Source: Mycolicibacterium monacense (GTDB lineage Bacteria > Actinomycetota > Actinomycetes > Mycobacteriales > Mycobacteriaceae). From it: a DNA stretch of 64,000 nt. Positions 27,558 through 35,668 of this stretch are shown here, piece by piece (positions within the stretch are counted from its first letter, which is position 1; each line of letters starts with the position of its first letter). The stretch covers positions 5,890,001 to 5,954,000 of the forward strand of contig NZ_AP022617.1 in assembly GCF_010731575.1 (NCBI RefSeq), in the 5' to 3' direction. The notes under the pieces were generated by a model. That model saw only the letters and a list, made by a program, of their open reading frames with translations. It searched no databases and was not told the DNA's origin. A program made the translations under genes and the position numbers.

Positions 27558-29176
27558 AGTCCTACGACGCCGGACCCACCACCACCCCGATCATCGAGGA
27601 GACGATCGGGGCGCATCTCGAACGCATCGTGGCGCAGCACCCCGACACCGAGGCGCTCGTCGAGGTGTACACCGGACGGCGCTGGACCTATGCCGAACTG
27701 AACGACGAGATCGACCTCGTCGCACGAGGTTTGATCGGACTGGGCGTCGAGCGGGGCGAACGCGTCGGAATCTGGGCGCCCAACTGCGCCGAGTGGACGA
27801 TCCTGCAGTACGCGACGGCGAAGATCGGCGCGATCCTGGTCAACATCAACCCGGCCTACCGCACCCACGAATTGGCCTATGTACTCGAACAGTCCGGGGT
27901 GCGCACGCTGATCGCGGCGACGGGTTTCAAGTCCTCCGACTACGTCGCGATGGTCGACGAGGTGCGCGCCCGCTGTACCCGTCTGCGCGAGGTCGTCTAC
28001 CTCGGCACCGACGACTGGGCGGCGCTGCGTCGCGGCGCGGACGCCGTATCGGTGGGGAAACTGCGCAACTGTATGGCGGAGTTGGACTCTCGCGATCCCG
28101 TCAACATCCAGTACACGTCGGGAACGACCGGCTTCCCCAAGGGTGCGACGCTGTCGCACCGCAACATCGGAAACAACGGGTTCTTCGTCACCGAGCTCAT
28201 CGGCCTCGGTCCCACCGACCGGTTGTGCATCCCGGTGCCGTTCTACCACTGTTTCGGCATGGTGATGGGCAACCTCGGGTGCACCACCCACGGCGCGACC
28301 ATGGTGATCCCGGCGCCCGGGTTCGATGCCGGCCTCACCCTGGCCGCGATCGAAAAGGAGAGGTGCACAGGCGTTTACGGGGTGCCGACGATGTTCATCG
28401 CGATGCTCGGGCATCCGGACTTTGCCGGCACCGACCTGTCGTCGCTGCGGACCGGCATCATGGCCGGTTCGGTCTGCCCGGTGGAGGTCATGAAACGCTG
28501 CATCAACGAGATGCACATGACGGAGGTCGCCATCGCCTACGGCATGACGGAGACCTCCCCGGTGTCGTGCCAGACGTTGATCGACGACGACCTCGACCGG
28601 CGCACCGCGACGATCGGTCGGGCCCACCCGCACGTCGAGGTGAAGATCGTCGACCCCGACACCGGCGAGACCGTGGAACGCGGTGAGCCCGGCGAGTTCT
28701 GCACCCGCGGCTACTCGGTGATGCTGGGTTATTGGAACGACCCCGACAAGACGGCCCAGGCGATCGACGCCGACGGGTGGATGCACACCGGCGACCTCGC
28801 GGTCATGCGCGACGACGGCTACTGCAACGTCGTCGGGCGCATCAAGGACATGGTGATCCGCGGTGGGGAGAACATCTACCCGCGGGAGGTCGAGGAGTTC
28901 CTCCACACCCACCCCGACATCGACGACGCCCAGGTGATCGGTGTTCCCGACGACAAGTACGGCGAGGAGATCTGCGCCTGGATCCGGATGAGACCGGGCC
29001 GACCGCCGCTGACGGCCGAAGCGGTGCGAGAGTTCGCCCGCGACAAGCTCGCACACTACAAGATCCCGCGCTACGTGCACGTCGTCGACGAGTTCCCGAT
29101 GACCGTCACGGGCAAGGTCCGCAAGGTCGACATGCGCGCGGAGACCGTGCGGTTGTTGGGGCTCGGCGGCGACTGA
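27554..29176 (+). CDS. Fatty-acyl-CoA synthetase, FadD35-like
   Basis: 540-residue AMP-forming ligase. Motifs: A3 [19 protein letters not shown]5 [14 protein letters not shown], hinge [20 protein letters not shown] and catalytic Lys in [11 protein letters not shown]. The layout resembles acyl-CoA synthetases of the FadD35 group, from memory of Rv2505c; the exact FadD number is not certain. The ATG overlaps the preceding ligase stop by 4 bases. A plausible role is activation of fatty or branched acids for beta-oxidation. A small membrane protein gene starts 50 bases downstream. Confidence 0.9.
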   Translation: MKSYDAGPTTTPIIEETIGAHLERIVAQHPDTEALVEVYTGRRWTYAELNDEIDLVARGLIGLGVERGERVGIWAPNCAEWTILQYATAKIGAILVNINPAYRTHELAYVLEQSGVRTLIAATGFKSSDYVAMVDEVRARCTRLREVVYLGTDDWAALRRGADAVSVGKLRNCMAELDSRDPVNIQYTSGTTGFPKGATLSHRNIGNNGFFVTELIGLGPTDRLCIPVPFYHCFGMVMGNLGCTTHGATMVIPAPGFDAGLTLAAIEKERCTGVYGVPTMFIAMLGHPDFAGTDLSSLRTGIMAGSVCPVEVMKRCINEMHMTEVAIAYGMTETSPVSCQTLIDDDLDRRTATIGRAHPHVEVKIVDPDTGETVERGEPGEFCTRGYSVMLGYWNDPDKTAQAIDADGWMHTGDLAVMRDDGYCNVVGRIKDMVIRGGENIYPREVEEFLHTHPDIDDAQVIGVPDDKYGEEICAWIRMRPGRPPLTAEAVREFARDKLAHYKIPRYVHVVDEFPMTVTGKVRKVDMRAETVRLLGLGGD

Positions 29177-29226
29177 CGTGCCTTTTCCGGGATGCTGATG
29201 TCGGCGGGTGCTGCGAGGATGTGACG

Positions 29227-29634
29227 ATGTCCGCCGCGCACCGGTCGGCCGTCCTGGCACGGCGCGGGTGTGCGCTGCTCGCCGTCGCCTCCGCCGGGTT
29301 GCACGTGACATCGCTCGGCCACGCGGCGAACCCGGTGGCCGGGGGTCTGCTCCTGGTGATGATCGGCGGCTGCCTCTACTGCGCCCACGATCTGTGGGTG
29401 GCGGGGTCCGTGCGTGCGTGGCTGGTCGTGGCCCTGATGAACATCGCGATGATCGCGCTGCACCTGCCCGCCCCGGCCCATCATCACGGCGGGTCGGCCC
29501 CACCCATGCCGACCGCGATGAGCGTGGCGACGGTGCTGGCCATGGTGGAGGTCACAGTGGCGGCGGCGGTGTTGTACATCCGTACCCGTCACCACGGGGT
29601 CGCACTGACCGCACGGCGCGACTTCCCGGGATAA
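29227..29634 (+). CDS. Small membrane protein with His-rich loop
   Basis: 135-residue protein with about four hydrophobic spans (LLAVASAGLHVTSLGHAA, LLLVMIGGCLYCAHDLWV, AWLVVALMNIAMIALHL and MSVATVLAMVEVTVAAAVLY). A short loop reads PAPAHHHGGSAPPMP, and further His residues lie in the spans. That pattern could bind a metal, but no family is recognised. ATG 29227 was chosen over GTG 29221 because it is 9 bases from the GAGG ribosome-binding site. It is 50 bases after the ligase gene and 9 bases before the next membrane protein gene, so it may belong to either unit. Confidence 0.72.
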   Translation: MSAAHRSAVLARRGCALLAVASAGLHVTSLGHAANPVAGGLLLVMIGGCLYCAHDLWVAGSVRAWLVVALMNIAMIALHLPAPAHHHGGSAPPMPTAMSVATVLAMVEVTVAAAVLYIRTRHHGVALTARRDFPG

Positions 29635-29643
29635 TCGAGGGTG

Positions 29644-30075
29644 ATGTCGACTCCGACGCTGCTCCTCCTCGCCGTGACGGCGCTTTCGGCTTGCGTGGTG
29701 TTCGGCGGTGGGCTCTACGAGTCCCTGGCCGTCGACCCGGTTTGGCCACGGCGGCCCGGCATCGTGCAGACGCACCACGGCGGGATCTCGCGGCGGCGCT
29801 TCTGGTTGCCGGCGTACACCGCGTTCGAGGTGCTGCTCCTGGTCAGCCTGGTCGTGGCGTGGACCGAACCCGACGTACGCACCGCATTGCTCGTCGCTGC
29901 GGGCAGCCACGCGGTGGCGCGGGTGTGGTCGCTGCTGGACTCCCCGCCGGACGCGGCCGACCCGGCCGGCGTGGACGAGTCGGCGGCCGTCGCCTGGACG
30001 CGGCGCAGCCTGCTGCGCCTGCCGCTCGAATTGATCGCCTCGGGCGCGATGCTGGTCGCACTGATGTTCGGGTGA
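29644..30075 (+). CDS. DUF1772-like membrane protein
   Basis: 143-residue membrane protein with four spans. The pattern of span 1, then GGGLYESLAVDPVWPRRPGI, then FWLPAYTAFEVLLLVSLVVA, resembles DUF1772/anthrone-oxygenase-like integral membrane proteins, though the match is weak. ATG 29644 and GTG 29641 lie 3 and 0 bases after GAGG and cannot be separated; both give the same protein within one residue. It is 9 bases after the previous small membrane protein gene, probably co-transcribed. Function is unknown. Confidence 0.72.
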   Translation: MSTPTLLLLAVTALSACVVFGGGLYESLAVDPVWPRRPGIVQTHHGGISRRRFWLPAYTAFEVLLLVSLVVAWTEPDVRTALLVAAGSHAVARVWSLLDSPPDAADPAGVDESAAVAWTRRSLLRLPLELIASGAMLVALMFG

Positions 30076-30113
30076 CGCGCATAGTCGGGTGCGTGAGCGG
30101 GCATAGGACCGTC

Positions 30114-30329
30114 ATGAGTGAGAACGCAGGCGTCGCGCCGCAGGAGAACCCCCAGAAAGACCAGTCGCAGTGGGTCACCGGTGACGAGCCGATGACCGGC
30201 CCGCAGCGGAGCTATCTCAACACCCTGGCCCAGGAGGCGGGGGAGCAGATTCCGGAGGACCTGACCAAGGCGCAGGCATCGGAGACCATCGACCGACTGC
30301 AGCAACAGACCGGACGGGGAACGTCATGA
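30114..30329 (+). CDS. DUF3072 protein
   Basis: 71-residue soluble protein. The core DEPMTGPQRSYLNTLAQEAG then EDLTKAQASETIDRLQQQTG is characteristic of actinobacterial DUF3072 proteins, which have unknown function and often accompany stress genes. ATG 30114 gives the expected N-terminus, with a Gln-rich tail before the domain. Its stop overlaps the next ATG (ATGA), so the pair is translationally coupled. Confidence 0.8.
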   Translation: MSENAGVAPQENPQKDQSQWVTGDEPMTGPQRSYLNTLAQEAGEQIPEDLTKAQASETIDRLQQQTGRGTS

Positions 30330-30574
30330 CCATCAGCGCCGCCGACCTACAGCGGCTTCTGGACACCGCCGGCGACGCGGTGCTGGTGTTGATCGAGGGC
30401 CGCACCGAGGTGGTGACCGCCGGGCAGTTGAGTGCCGAGCAGTACCGCGGTGCGCTGGAGATCATCTCCCGCGACGAACTGCTCAAGCGCACCGGCGGCC
30501 CCACGCCGGACGAGCGCGGGCTCGAGGAGCAGGCGGCCGCGCTGACCACCGCGGTCGACGAACTCGGCGGCTGA
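30326..30574 (+). CDS. Hypothetical protein, 82 residues
   Basis: Small acidic soluble protein (MTISAADLQRLLDTAGDAVL, then a beta hairpin-like LIEGRTEVVTAGQL and helical EQYRGALEIISRDELLKR). It ends next to the accD3 stop, convergent with no gap. Coupled to the DUF3072 gene by an ATGA overlap. I do not recognise a family. Codon use matches its neighbours, and the overlap with an upstream gene supports it being real. Confidence 0.72.
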   Translation: MTISAADLQRLLDTAGDAVLVLIEGRTEVVTAGQLSAEQYRGALEIISRDELLKRTGGPTPDERGLEEQAAALTTAVDELGG

Positions 30575-32083
30575 TCAGGGCAGGCCGATACGACGGTAGC
30601 GGTCCATCCGCCGCTGCAGCCGGGTCTGCGAGGGCACATCCCGCAGCGCGTGCAGTTCGGCGGCGATGGTGGCCGACAGGCGGTGCGTGAATTCCAGCGG
30701 TTCGTCGGCCGCGTCGGGGTGTTCGCCGACGACCGTGTCGACGATGCCGTTGCGCAGCAGATCCGCCGACCGAACGCCTTGCGCGGCGGCCAGTTCCGCG
30801 GCGTGGTCGAGGTCGCGGTAGACGATGGCGCTCGCGCCTTCGGGCGGTAGCGGCGCCAGCCATCCGTGCAGCGCGGCCAGCACGCGGTCGGCGGGCACCA
30901 TGGCCAGCGCGGGGCCGCCCGACCCCTGACCGAGCAGCACCGACACCGTCGGCGTGTCCAGCGTGACCAGGTCGGCCAGGCAGCGCGCGATCTCCCCGGC
31001 GAGTCCGCCCTGTTCGGCCTCGACCGTCAGCGCCGGTCCCGCGGTGTCGATGACGAGCACCAGCGGCAGGTGCAGCCCGGCCGCCAGCGCCATCCCGCGG
31101 CGCGCCTCCCGCAGCGCCGCCGGACCGACACGGAGGGCAGGAGCGGAGCGACCCGGGATTGGATCGGGGCCGCCGAGCACCCTCTGCTGCCCGAGGACGA
31201 CGGCGGGCTGCCCGCCGAACCGGGCCAGCGCCAGCAGCGTCGTCGCCGCCTCACCCCGGCCGGTCCCCGACAGCAGGACGCGGTCGGTGGCGCCGTGCCG
31301 CAGCAGGTAGCCCACGCCGGGCCGGTCCGGCCGCCGCGACGCCTCGACCGATGTCCAGGCAGGCACGTCCGCCGGCGGCTCGGCCGGCGGTGCCGACGGG
31401 GGTGCGCCCGGCGGATCGGCGAGGACGGTGAGCGCCCGGTCCAGCGTCGCGCGCAGGAGTTCCAGGGGCACCACCCCGTCGATCACCCCGTGCCGGTGCA
31501 GGTTCTCCGCGGTCTGGATGCCCGCCGGGAACGGTTCGCCGTAGAGATGTTCGTAGACGCGGGGGCCGAGGAACCCGATCAGCGCACCCGGTTCGGCCGC
31601 GGTGACGTGGCCGAGGGAACCCCACGACGCGAACACCCCGCCGGTAGTGGGGTGACGCAGATAGACGAGGTATGGCAGGTGTGCCTGCTTGTGCAGTTGC
31701 ACCGCGGCGGCGATCTTGACCATCTGCAGGAAGGCGACGGTGCCCTCCTGCATCCGGGTGCCGCCCGAGGACGGCGAGGCCACCAGCGGGAGCCGTTCGG
31801 CCGTGGCCCGCTGCACCGCGGCGGTGATGCGTTCGGCGGCGGCCACGCCGATCGAACCGGCCAGGAAATCGAATTCGCACGCCACCACGGCGACCCGGCG
31901 GCCGAAGACCCGGCCCTCACCGGTCAGCACGGCTTCGTCGAGGCCGGTCTTCTCCGACGCGGCGGCCAGTTCGGCTCGGTAGGAGTCGGTGGTGGCCACC
32001 GCCAACGGCGCGCTGTCCCAGCTGCGGAACGATCCCTCGTCCAGGACGGTGTCACGCAGCTGAAGGGCACCGATCCGGCTCAC
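30575..32083 (-). CDS. accD3: Acyl-CoA carboxylase carboxyltransferase AccD3
   Basis: 502-residue protein with fused beta- and alpha-type carboxyltransferase halves, as in Rv0904c. The N-terminal half contains GSIGVAAAERITAAVQRATA, then PSSGGTRMQEGTVAFLQMVK, a crotonase-fold oxyanion region. The C-terminal half contains PLVLVIDTAGPALTVEAEQG and QGSGGPALAMVPADRVLAAL. Such subunits transfer carboxyl from biotin to an acyl-CoA; no biotin carrier gene is in the window. No zinc ribbon is visible at the N-terminus. The start is GTG 32083. It diverges from echA6 with 26 bases between starts, sharing a TATATA block. Confidence 0.92.
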   Translation of the reverse strand: MSRIGALQLRDTVLDEGSFRSWDSAPLAVATTDSYRAELAAASEKTGLDEAVLTGEGRVFGRRVAVVACEFDFLAGSIGVAAAERITAAVQRATAERLPLVASPSSGGTRMQEGTVAFLQMVKIAAAVQLHKQAHLPYLVYLRHPTTGGVFASWGSLGHVTAAEPGALIGFLGPRVYEHLYGEPFPAGIQTAENLHRHGVIDGVVPLELLRATLDRALTVLADPPGAPPSAPPAEPPADVPAWTSVEASRRPDRPGVGYLLRHGATDRVLLSGTGRGEAATTLLALARFGGQPAVVLGQQRVLGGPDPIPGRSAPALRVGPAALREARRGMALAAGLHLPLVLVIDTAGPALTVEAEQGGLAGEIARCLADLVTLDTPTVSVLLGQGSGGPALAMVPADRVLAALHGWLAPLPPEGASAIVYRDLDHAAELAAAQGVRSADLLRNGIVDTVVGEHPDAADEPLEFTHRLSATIAAELHALRDVPSQTRLQRRMDRYRRIGLP

Positions 32084-32093
32084 AGCGCAAGGC

Positions 32094-32123
32094 TATATAA
32101 GGTGGCGGCATGATCGGTGTCAC
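32094..32123. promoter_or_regulatory. Shared divergent promoter of accD3 and echA6
   Basis: The self-complementary TATATA at 32094-32099 can act as -10 on both strands. For accD3, a -35-like GTGACA (complement of 32118-32123, inside the first echA6 codons) lies 18 bases away. Predicted starts fall 3-5 bases before each start codon, so both messages would be nearly leaderless. No clear -35 serves echA6. Derived by inspection only. Confidence 0.45.
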
Positions 32124-32844
32124 CCGCGACGGCCAGGTACTGACCCTGGAGATGCAGCGGCCCGAGCGCCGCAACGCCCTCAACAGCGAACTGGTCGACG
32201 GTCTGCGCGAAGCGATCGAGAAGGCCGCGACCGAGGACGTCCGCGCCATCGTGTTGACCGGGCAGGGGCACGTGTTCAGCTCGGGTGCGGATCTGTCCGG
32301 TGGCCAGGGCGTCGCCGACGAGTTGCCCGACAAGGCCAGGGCGCTGAACTTCGCCATCGACAAGGCGCCGTTCCCGGTGATCGCCGCGATCAACGGCCCG
32401 GCGATCGGCGCAGGCGTCATCCTCTCGATGATCTGCGATCTGCGCGTCGTCGCGCCTGAGGCGTACTTCCAATTCCCGGTCGCCAAATACGGTATCGCAC
32501 TTGACAATTGGAGTATCCGGCGGCTGACGTCGCTGGTCGGCGCCGGCCGGGCGCGGGGCATGCTACTGGCCGCCGAACGGCTCACCGCCGAGGTCGCGCT
32601 GCAGACCGGGATGGCCAACCGGATCGGCGCACTCGCCGACGCGCAGGCCTGGGCGCAGGAGATCGCCGGTTTCGCGCCGTTGGCGCTGCAACACGCCAAG
32701 CGGGTGCTCAACGACGACGGCGCCTACGAGGATCCGTGGCCGGCGCACCAGGAGTTGTTCGACAGGGCGTGGGCCAGCCAGGACATCATCGAGGCACAGG
32801 TCGCGCGCATCGAGAAGCGGCCACCGAGGTTCCAGGGGGCCTGA
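32110..32844 (+). CDS. echA6: Enoyl-CoA hydratase-like protein EchA6
   Basis: 244-residue crotonase-fold protein: [20 protein letters not shown], then [15 protein letters not shown] (acyl-CoA pocket), [20 protein letters not shown] (oxyanion hole) and [19 protein letters not shown]. In M. tuberculosis EchA6 lacks hydratase activity and shuttles acyl-CoA into mycolate synthesis. Here the positions of the usual catalytic glutamates also appear occupied by other residues, but this needs alignment. It diverges from accD3 and precedes the metallo-beta-lactamase-like gene by 2 bases. Confidence 0.93.
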   Translation: MIGVTRDGQVLTLEMQRPERRNALNSELVDGLREAIEKAATEDVRAIVLTGQGHVFSSGADLSGGQGVADELPDKARALNFAIDKAPFPVIAAINGPAIGAGVILSMICDLRVVAPEAYFQFPVAKYGIALDNWSIRRLTSLVGAGRARGMLLAAERLTAEVALQTGMANRIGALADAQAWAQEIAGFAPLALQHAKRVLNDDGAYEDPWPAHQELFDRAWASQDIIEAQVARIEKRPPRFQGA

Positions 32845-32846
32845 GA

Positions 32847-33965
32847 ATGCTGGGTGCGGCGCTGCGGTACGGGTTCGGCACGGCCTCGGTGCTGGCCGGC
32901 GGCTGGGTGCTGCGGGCGCTGCAGGGCACACCGGCCTCGCTGGGCGCCACGCCGGCCGAGATCCACCCGGTCGCCCGGCGCTCCGGGAACTACCGCGAGG
33001 GTGTGTTCGTCAACCTCGAACCGGCCGACACCATCAGCATGGACGCCGAAGCGCGCCGGATGTTGGTGCGAGAACTGTTCCTCGGGCGTGAGAAGGGCCG
33101 ACCCGGCGCACCGATCCCGGTGGTGGCGCCGGCGCCGGTCACCGCGGAGGCGGCGGGGCTGGCCGCCTACTGGCACGGGCACTCCACCACGGTGGTCGAG
33201 GTCGACGGGTACCGGGTGCTGACCGACCCGATCTGGAGCGACCGCTGCTCGCCGTCGCGCACGGTCGGTCCGCAGCGTATGCACGAACCTCCGACCCCGC
33301 TGGAACAGCTGCCCGCCGTGGACGCCGTGCTGATCAGCCACGACCACTACGACCATCTCGACATCGACACCATCCTGGGTCTGGCGCGCACGCAGCGAGC
33401 ACCGTTCGTCGTGCCGCTCGGGGTGGGCGCGCACCTGCGCAAGTGGGGGATCTCCGATGCGCGCATCGTCGAACTCGACTGGAACGAGAGCCACCGCATC
33501 GGCGAGCTGACCCTGGTGTGCACTCCGGCCCGGCACTTCTCGGGCCGGCTGTTCAGCCGCAACACCACGCTGTGGGCGTCCTGGGTGATCGCCGGCCCGA
33601 AGCACCGCGTGTTCTTCGGCGGGGACACCGGGTACACCGCGAGCTTCTCCGAGATCGGTTCGCAGCACGGACCTTTCGATCTGACCCTGTTACCCGTCGG
33701 CGCCTACCACCCGGCCTGGCCGGACATCCACATGAATCCCGAGGAGGCCGTCCGGGCCCACCAGGACATGACCGACGCGGGCGGCGGTGTGCTGCTCCCG
33801 ATCCACTGGGGCACGTTCCGGCTGGCGCCCCACCCCTGGGCCGAACCGGTGCAGCGCCTGCTCGCGGCGGCGGATCCGGCCGGGGTGAGCGTCGTGGTGC
33901 CCAAGCCGGGCCAGCGTGTGGAGCGTGGCGCGTCACCGGCGATAGAGCCGTGGTGGCAGCTCTGA
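32847..33965 (+). CDS. Metallo-beta-lactamase-fold hydrolase (NAPE-PLD/UlaG-like, Rv0906-like)
   Basis: 372-residue protein. The N-terminus has a hydrophobic helix (FGTASVLAGGWVLRALQG), possibly a membrane anchor. The metal motif LISHDHYDHLDIDTI supplies HxHxDH. The remaining ligands fit CTPARHFSGRL, FGGDTGYTASF and LLPIHWGTF. The fold matches zinc hydrolases of the NAPE-PLD/L-ascorbate-6-phosphate-lactonase group. Length equals Rv0906 as I recall it. ATG 32847 follows the echA6 stop by 2 bases, probably one transcript. The substrate is unknown, perhaps a phospholipid-like or lactone bond. Confidence 0.92.
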   Translation: MLGAALRYGFGTASVLAGGWVLRALQGTPASLGATPAEIHPVARRSGNYREGVFVNLEPADTISMDAEARRMLVRELFLGREKGRPGAPIPVVAPAPVTAEAAGLAAYWHGHSTTVVEVDGYRVLTDPIWSDRCSPSRTVGPQRMHEPPTPLEQLPAVDAVLISHDHYDHLDIDTILGLARTQRAPFVVPLGVGAHLRKWGISDARIVELDWNESHRIGELTLVCTPARHFSGRLFSRNTTLWASWVIAGPKHRVFFGGDTGYTASFSEIGSQHGPFDLTLLPVGAYHPAWPDIHMNPEEAVRAHQDMTDAGGGVLLPIHWGTFRLAPHPWAEPVQRLLAAADPAGVSVVVPKPGQRVERGASPAIEPWWQL

Positions 33966-33974
33966 GGGGCTAGC

Positions 33975-35576
33975 GTGCAGGCTGTGAAACGCCGACTCCT
34001 GCCGCTGGTCGCCCTCGCCGCGACACTCGCCCTCGTCGCGGGATGTGACTCCGCGCCGACCGAGGAGGCGCAGTCGACACAGCCGCCACCGGCCACACCT
34101 CAGTCCGACGTCCCGCCGCCGCTCGTGGCGGCGGTGCCGCTGCCGGACAACGCCGTGGACAAGGCCGTCGGACAACTCGACGGCATGGTCGAGGAGCTAC
34201 TGGCCAAGAGCGGAATCCCCGGTATGGCCGTCGCCGTCGTGCACGGTGGGAAAACGGTGTACGCCAAGGGTTTCGGTGTCACTGATGTCAAGACCGGCGC
34301 GAAAGTGGATCCGGACACGGTGTTTCAGCTCGCATCGATGTCCAAACCGCTCGGAGCCACCGTCGTCGCCCATCAGGTCGGCCGGGGCGCGATCGGCTGG
34401 GACACCCCGATCGTGTCGAAGCTGCCGTGGTTCGCGTTGTCGGACCCCGCGGTCACCCAGATGGTGACCGTCGGCGACCTGTACTCACACCGCTCCGGAC
34501 TGCCCGATCACGCCGGTGATCTGCTCGAAGACCTCGGCTACGACCGCCGCGCCATCCTCGAGCGGTTGCGTGCACTTCCGCTGGCGCCGTTCCGGGATTC
34601 CTACGCCTACACCAACTTCGGGCTCACCGCAGCCGCTGAGGCGGTGGCCACGAGTGCGGGTAAACCGTGGGAGACACTCAGCGAGGAGGTGTTGTACCGG
34701 CCGTTGGGGATGAACTCGACCAGCTCACGCTTCGCCGACTACGAGAAGCGGCCCGACCGCGCCGTCGGCCACATCCACGTCGACGGCCGCTACGAACCGC
34801 TCTATGTCCGCAATGCCGACGCGGAAGGCCCGGCGGGCGGGGCGAGTTCGTCGGTCAACGACCTCACCAAGTGGCTCGCCATGGTTCTCGCCGACGGCAA
34901 GGCCGGCGGTCAGCAGCTCGTCGAACCCGACGCGCTGCTGCCTGCGGTCACACCGCAGAGCGTGTCGAGTCCGGCCAGTGAACCGGCGATGCGCACCGGG
35001 TTCTACGGATTCGGCTTCAACGTCGGCACCTCCTCGGCGGCGCGGGTGGAGCTCAGCCACTCGGGGGCCTTCGAACTGGGCTCCGGCACGAACTTCGTCA
35101 TCCTGCCGTCCGCGGACGTGGCGATCGTCGCCCTCACCAACGCGACCCCGGCCGGAGTGCCCGAAACGCTGACCGCCCAGTTCGCCGACCTCGTGCAGTT
35201 CGGCGAGGTGCGAGAGGACTGGTACGGCCTCTACCACCAGGCGTTCGCCGACATGGAGAAGCCGCTCGGCTCGCTCGTCGGCAAGCAGCCGCCGGCGAAT
35301 CCCGCTCCGCCCGCACCGCTTCCGTCGTACGCGGGGGTCTACAACAACGATTTCTGGGGGCCTGCCGAGGTCACCGAAGCCGGCGGCACACTCGGCCTGC
35401 GGGTCGGGCCGCGCGGCGAGGTCTGGCCGCTGAAGCACTGGGACGGCAATGTCTTCACGTTCAGCTTCGTCTCGGAGAACTCGCCGCCGGGGTCGGTCTC
35501 GGAAGCCACCTTCGACGGGAACCGGCTGACGCTGGAGTACTTCGACGAGGAACACAACGGGGTGTTCTTCCGATGA
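33975..35576 (+). CDS. Beta-lactamase-family (class C/EstB-like) lipoprotein, Rv0907-like
   Basis: 533-residue exported hydrolase. It has a basic start, a hydrophobic stretch and a lipobox LVAGC near residue 22, so it is a lipoprotein. The serine beta-lactamase/esterase fold shows SMSK (nucleophile Ser and Lys, LASMSKPLG), YTNFG as the second motif, and a C-terminal ELSHSGAFELGSGT as the third. A separate C-terminal domain of about 130 residues (VYNNDFWGPAEVTEAGGTLG) is beta-rich. GTG 33975 is 5 bases after GAGGGG. The stop overlaps the first of three 32-bp repeats leading to ctpE. Confidence 0.92.
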   Translation: MQAVKRRLLPLVALAATLALVAGCDSAPTEEAQSTQPPPATPQSDVPPPLVAAVPLPDNAVDKAVGQLDGMVEELLAKSGIPGMAVAVVHGGKTVYAKGFGVTDVKTGAKVDPDTVFQLASMSKPLGATVVAHQVGRGAIGWDTPIVSKLPWFALSDPAVTQMVTVGDLYSHRSGLPDHAGDLLEDLGYDRRAILERLRALPLAPFRDSYAYTNFGLTAAAEAVATSAGKPWETLSEEVLYRPLGMNSTSSRFADYEKRPDRAVGHIHVDGRYEPLYVRNADAEGPAGGASSSVNDLTKWLAMVLADGKAGGQQLVEPDALLPAVTPQSVSSPASEPAMRTGFYGFGFNVGTSSAARVELSHSGAFELGSGTNFVILPSADVAIVALTNATPAGVPETLTAQFADLVQFGEVREDWYGLYHQAFADMEKPLGSLVGKQPPANPAPPAPLPSYAGVYNNDFWGPAEVTEAGGTLGLRVGPRGEVWPLKHWDGNVFTFSFVSENSPPGSVSEATFDGNRLTLEYFDEEHNGVFFR

Positions 35577-35668
35577 GCGCTTGCGCGAAGAGCCGAGGCC
35601 CCCGATGAGCGCTTGCGCGAAGAGCCGAGGCCCCCGATGAGCGCTTGCGCGAAGAGCCGAAGGACGCG
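35573..35668 (+). repeat. Three tandem 32-bp repeats forming a chain of 11-residue micro-ORFs
   Basis: Copies at 35573-35604, 35605-35636 and 35637-35668. The first two are identical; the third diverges in its last bases. Each begins with ATG and holds ATGAGCGCTTGCGCGAAGAG then CCGAG or CCGAA. Each ATG opens an 11-codon ORF ([11 protein letters not shown] twice, then [11 protein letters not shown]) ending in TGA that overlaps the next ATG (ATGA). The last TGA overlaps the ctpE ATG at 35669. So the Rv0907-like stop, three micro-ORFs and ctpE form an unbroken chain of 4-base overlaps. The unit also carries an AGAG/GAAG purine-rich stretch that can act as a ribosome-binding site. Confidence 0.85.

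Noticed and set aside
27533..29503. 656-codon reading frame opposite the FadD-type ligase
   Set aside because: Antisense shadow of a well-supported ligase gene; no family resemblance.
35573..35668. Three 32-bp repeats considered as a CRISPR array
   Set aside because: No spacers separate the repeats; they are head-to-tail and overlap start and stop codons.
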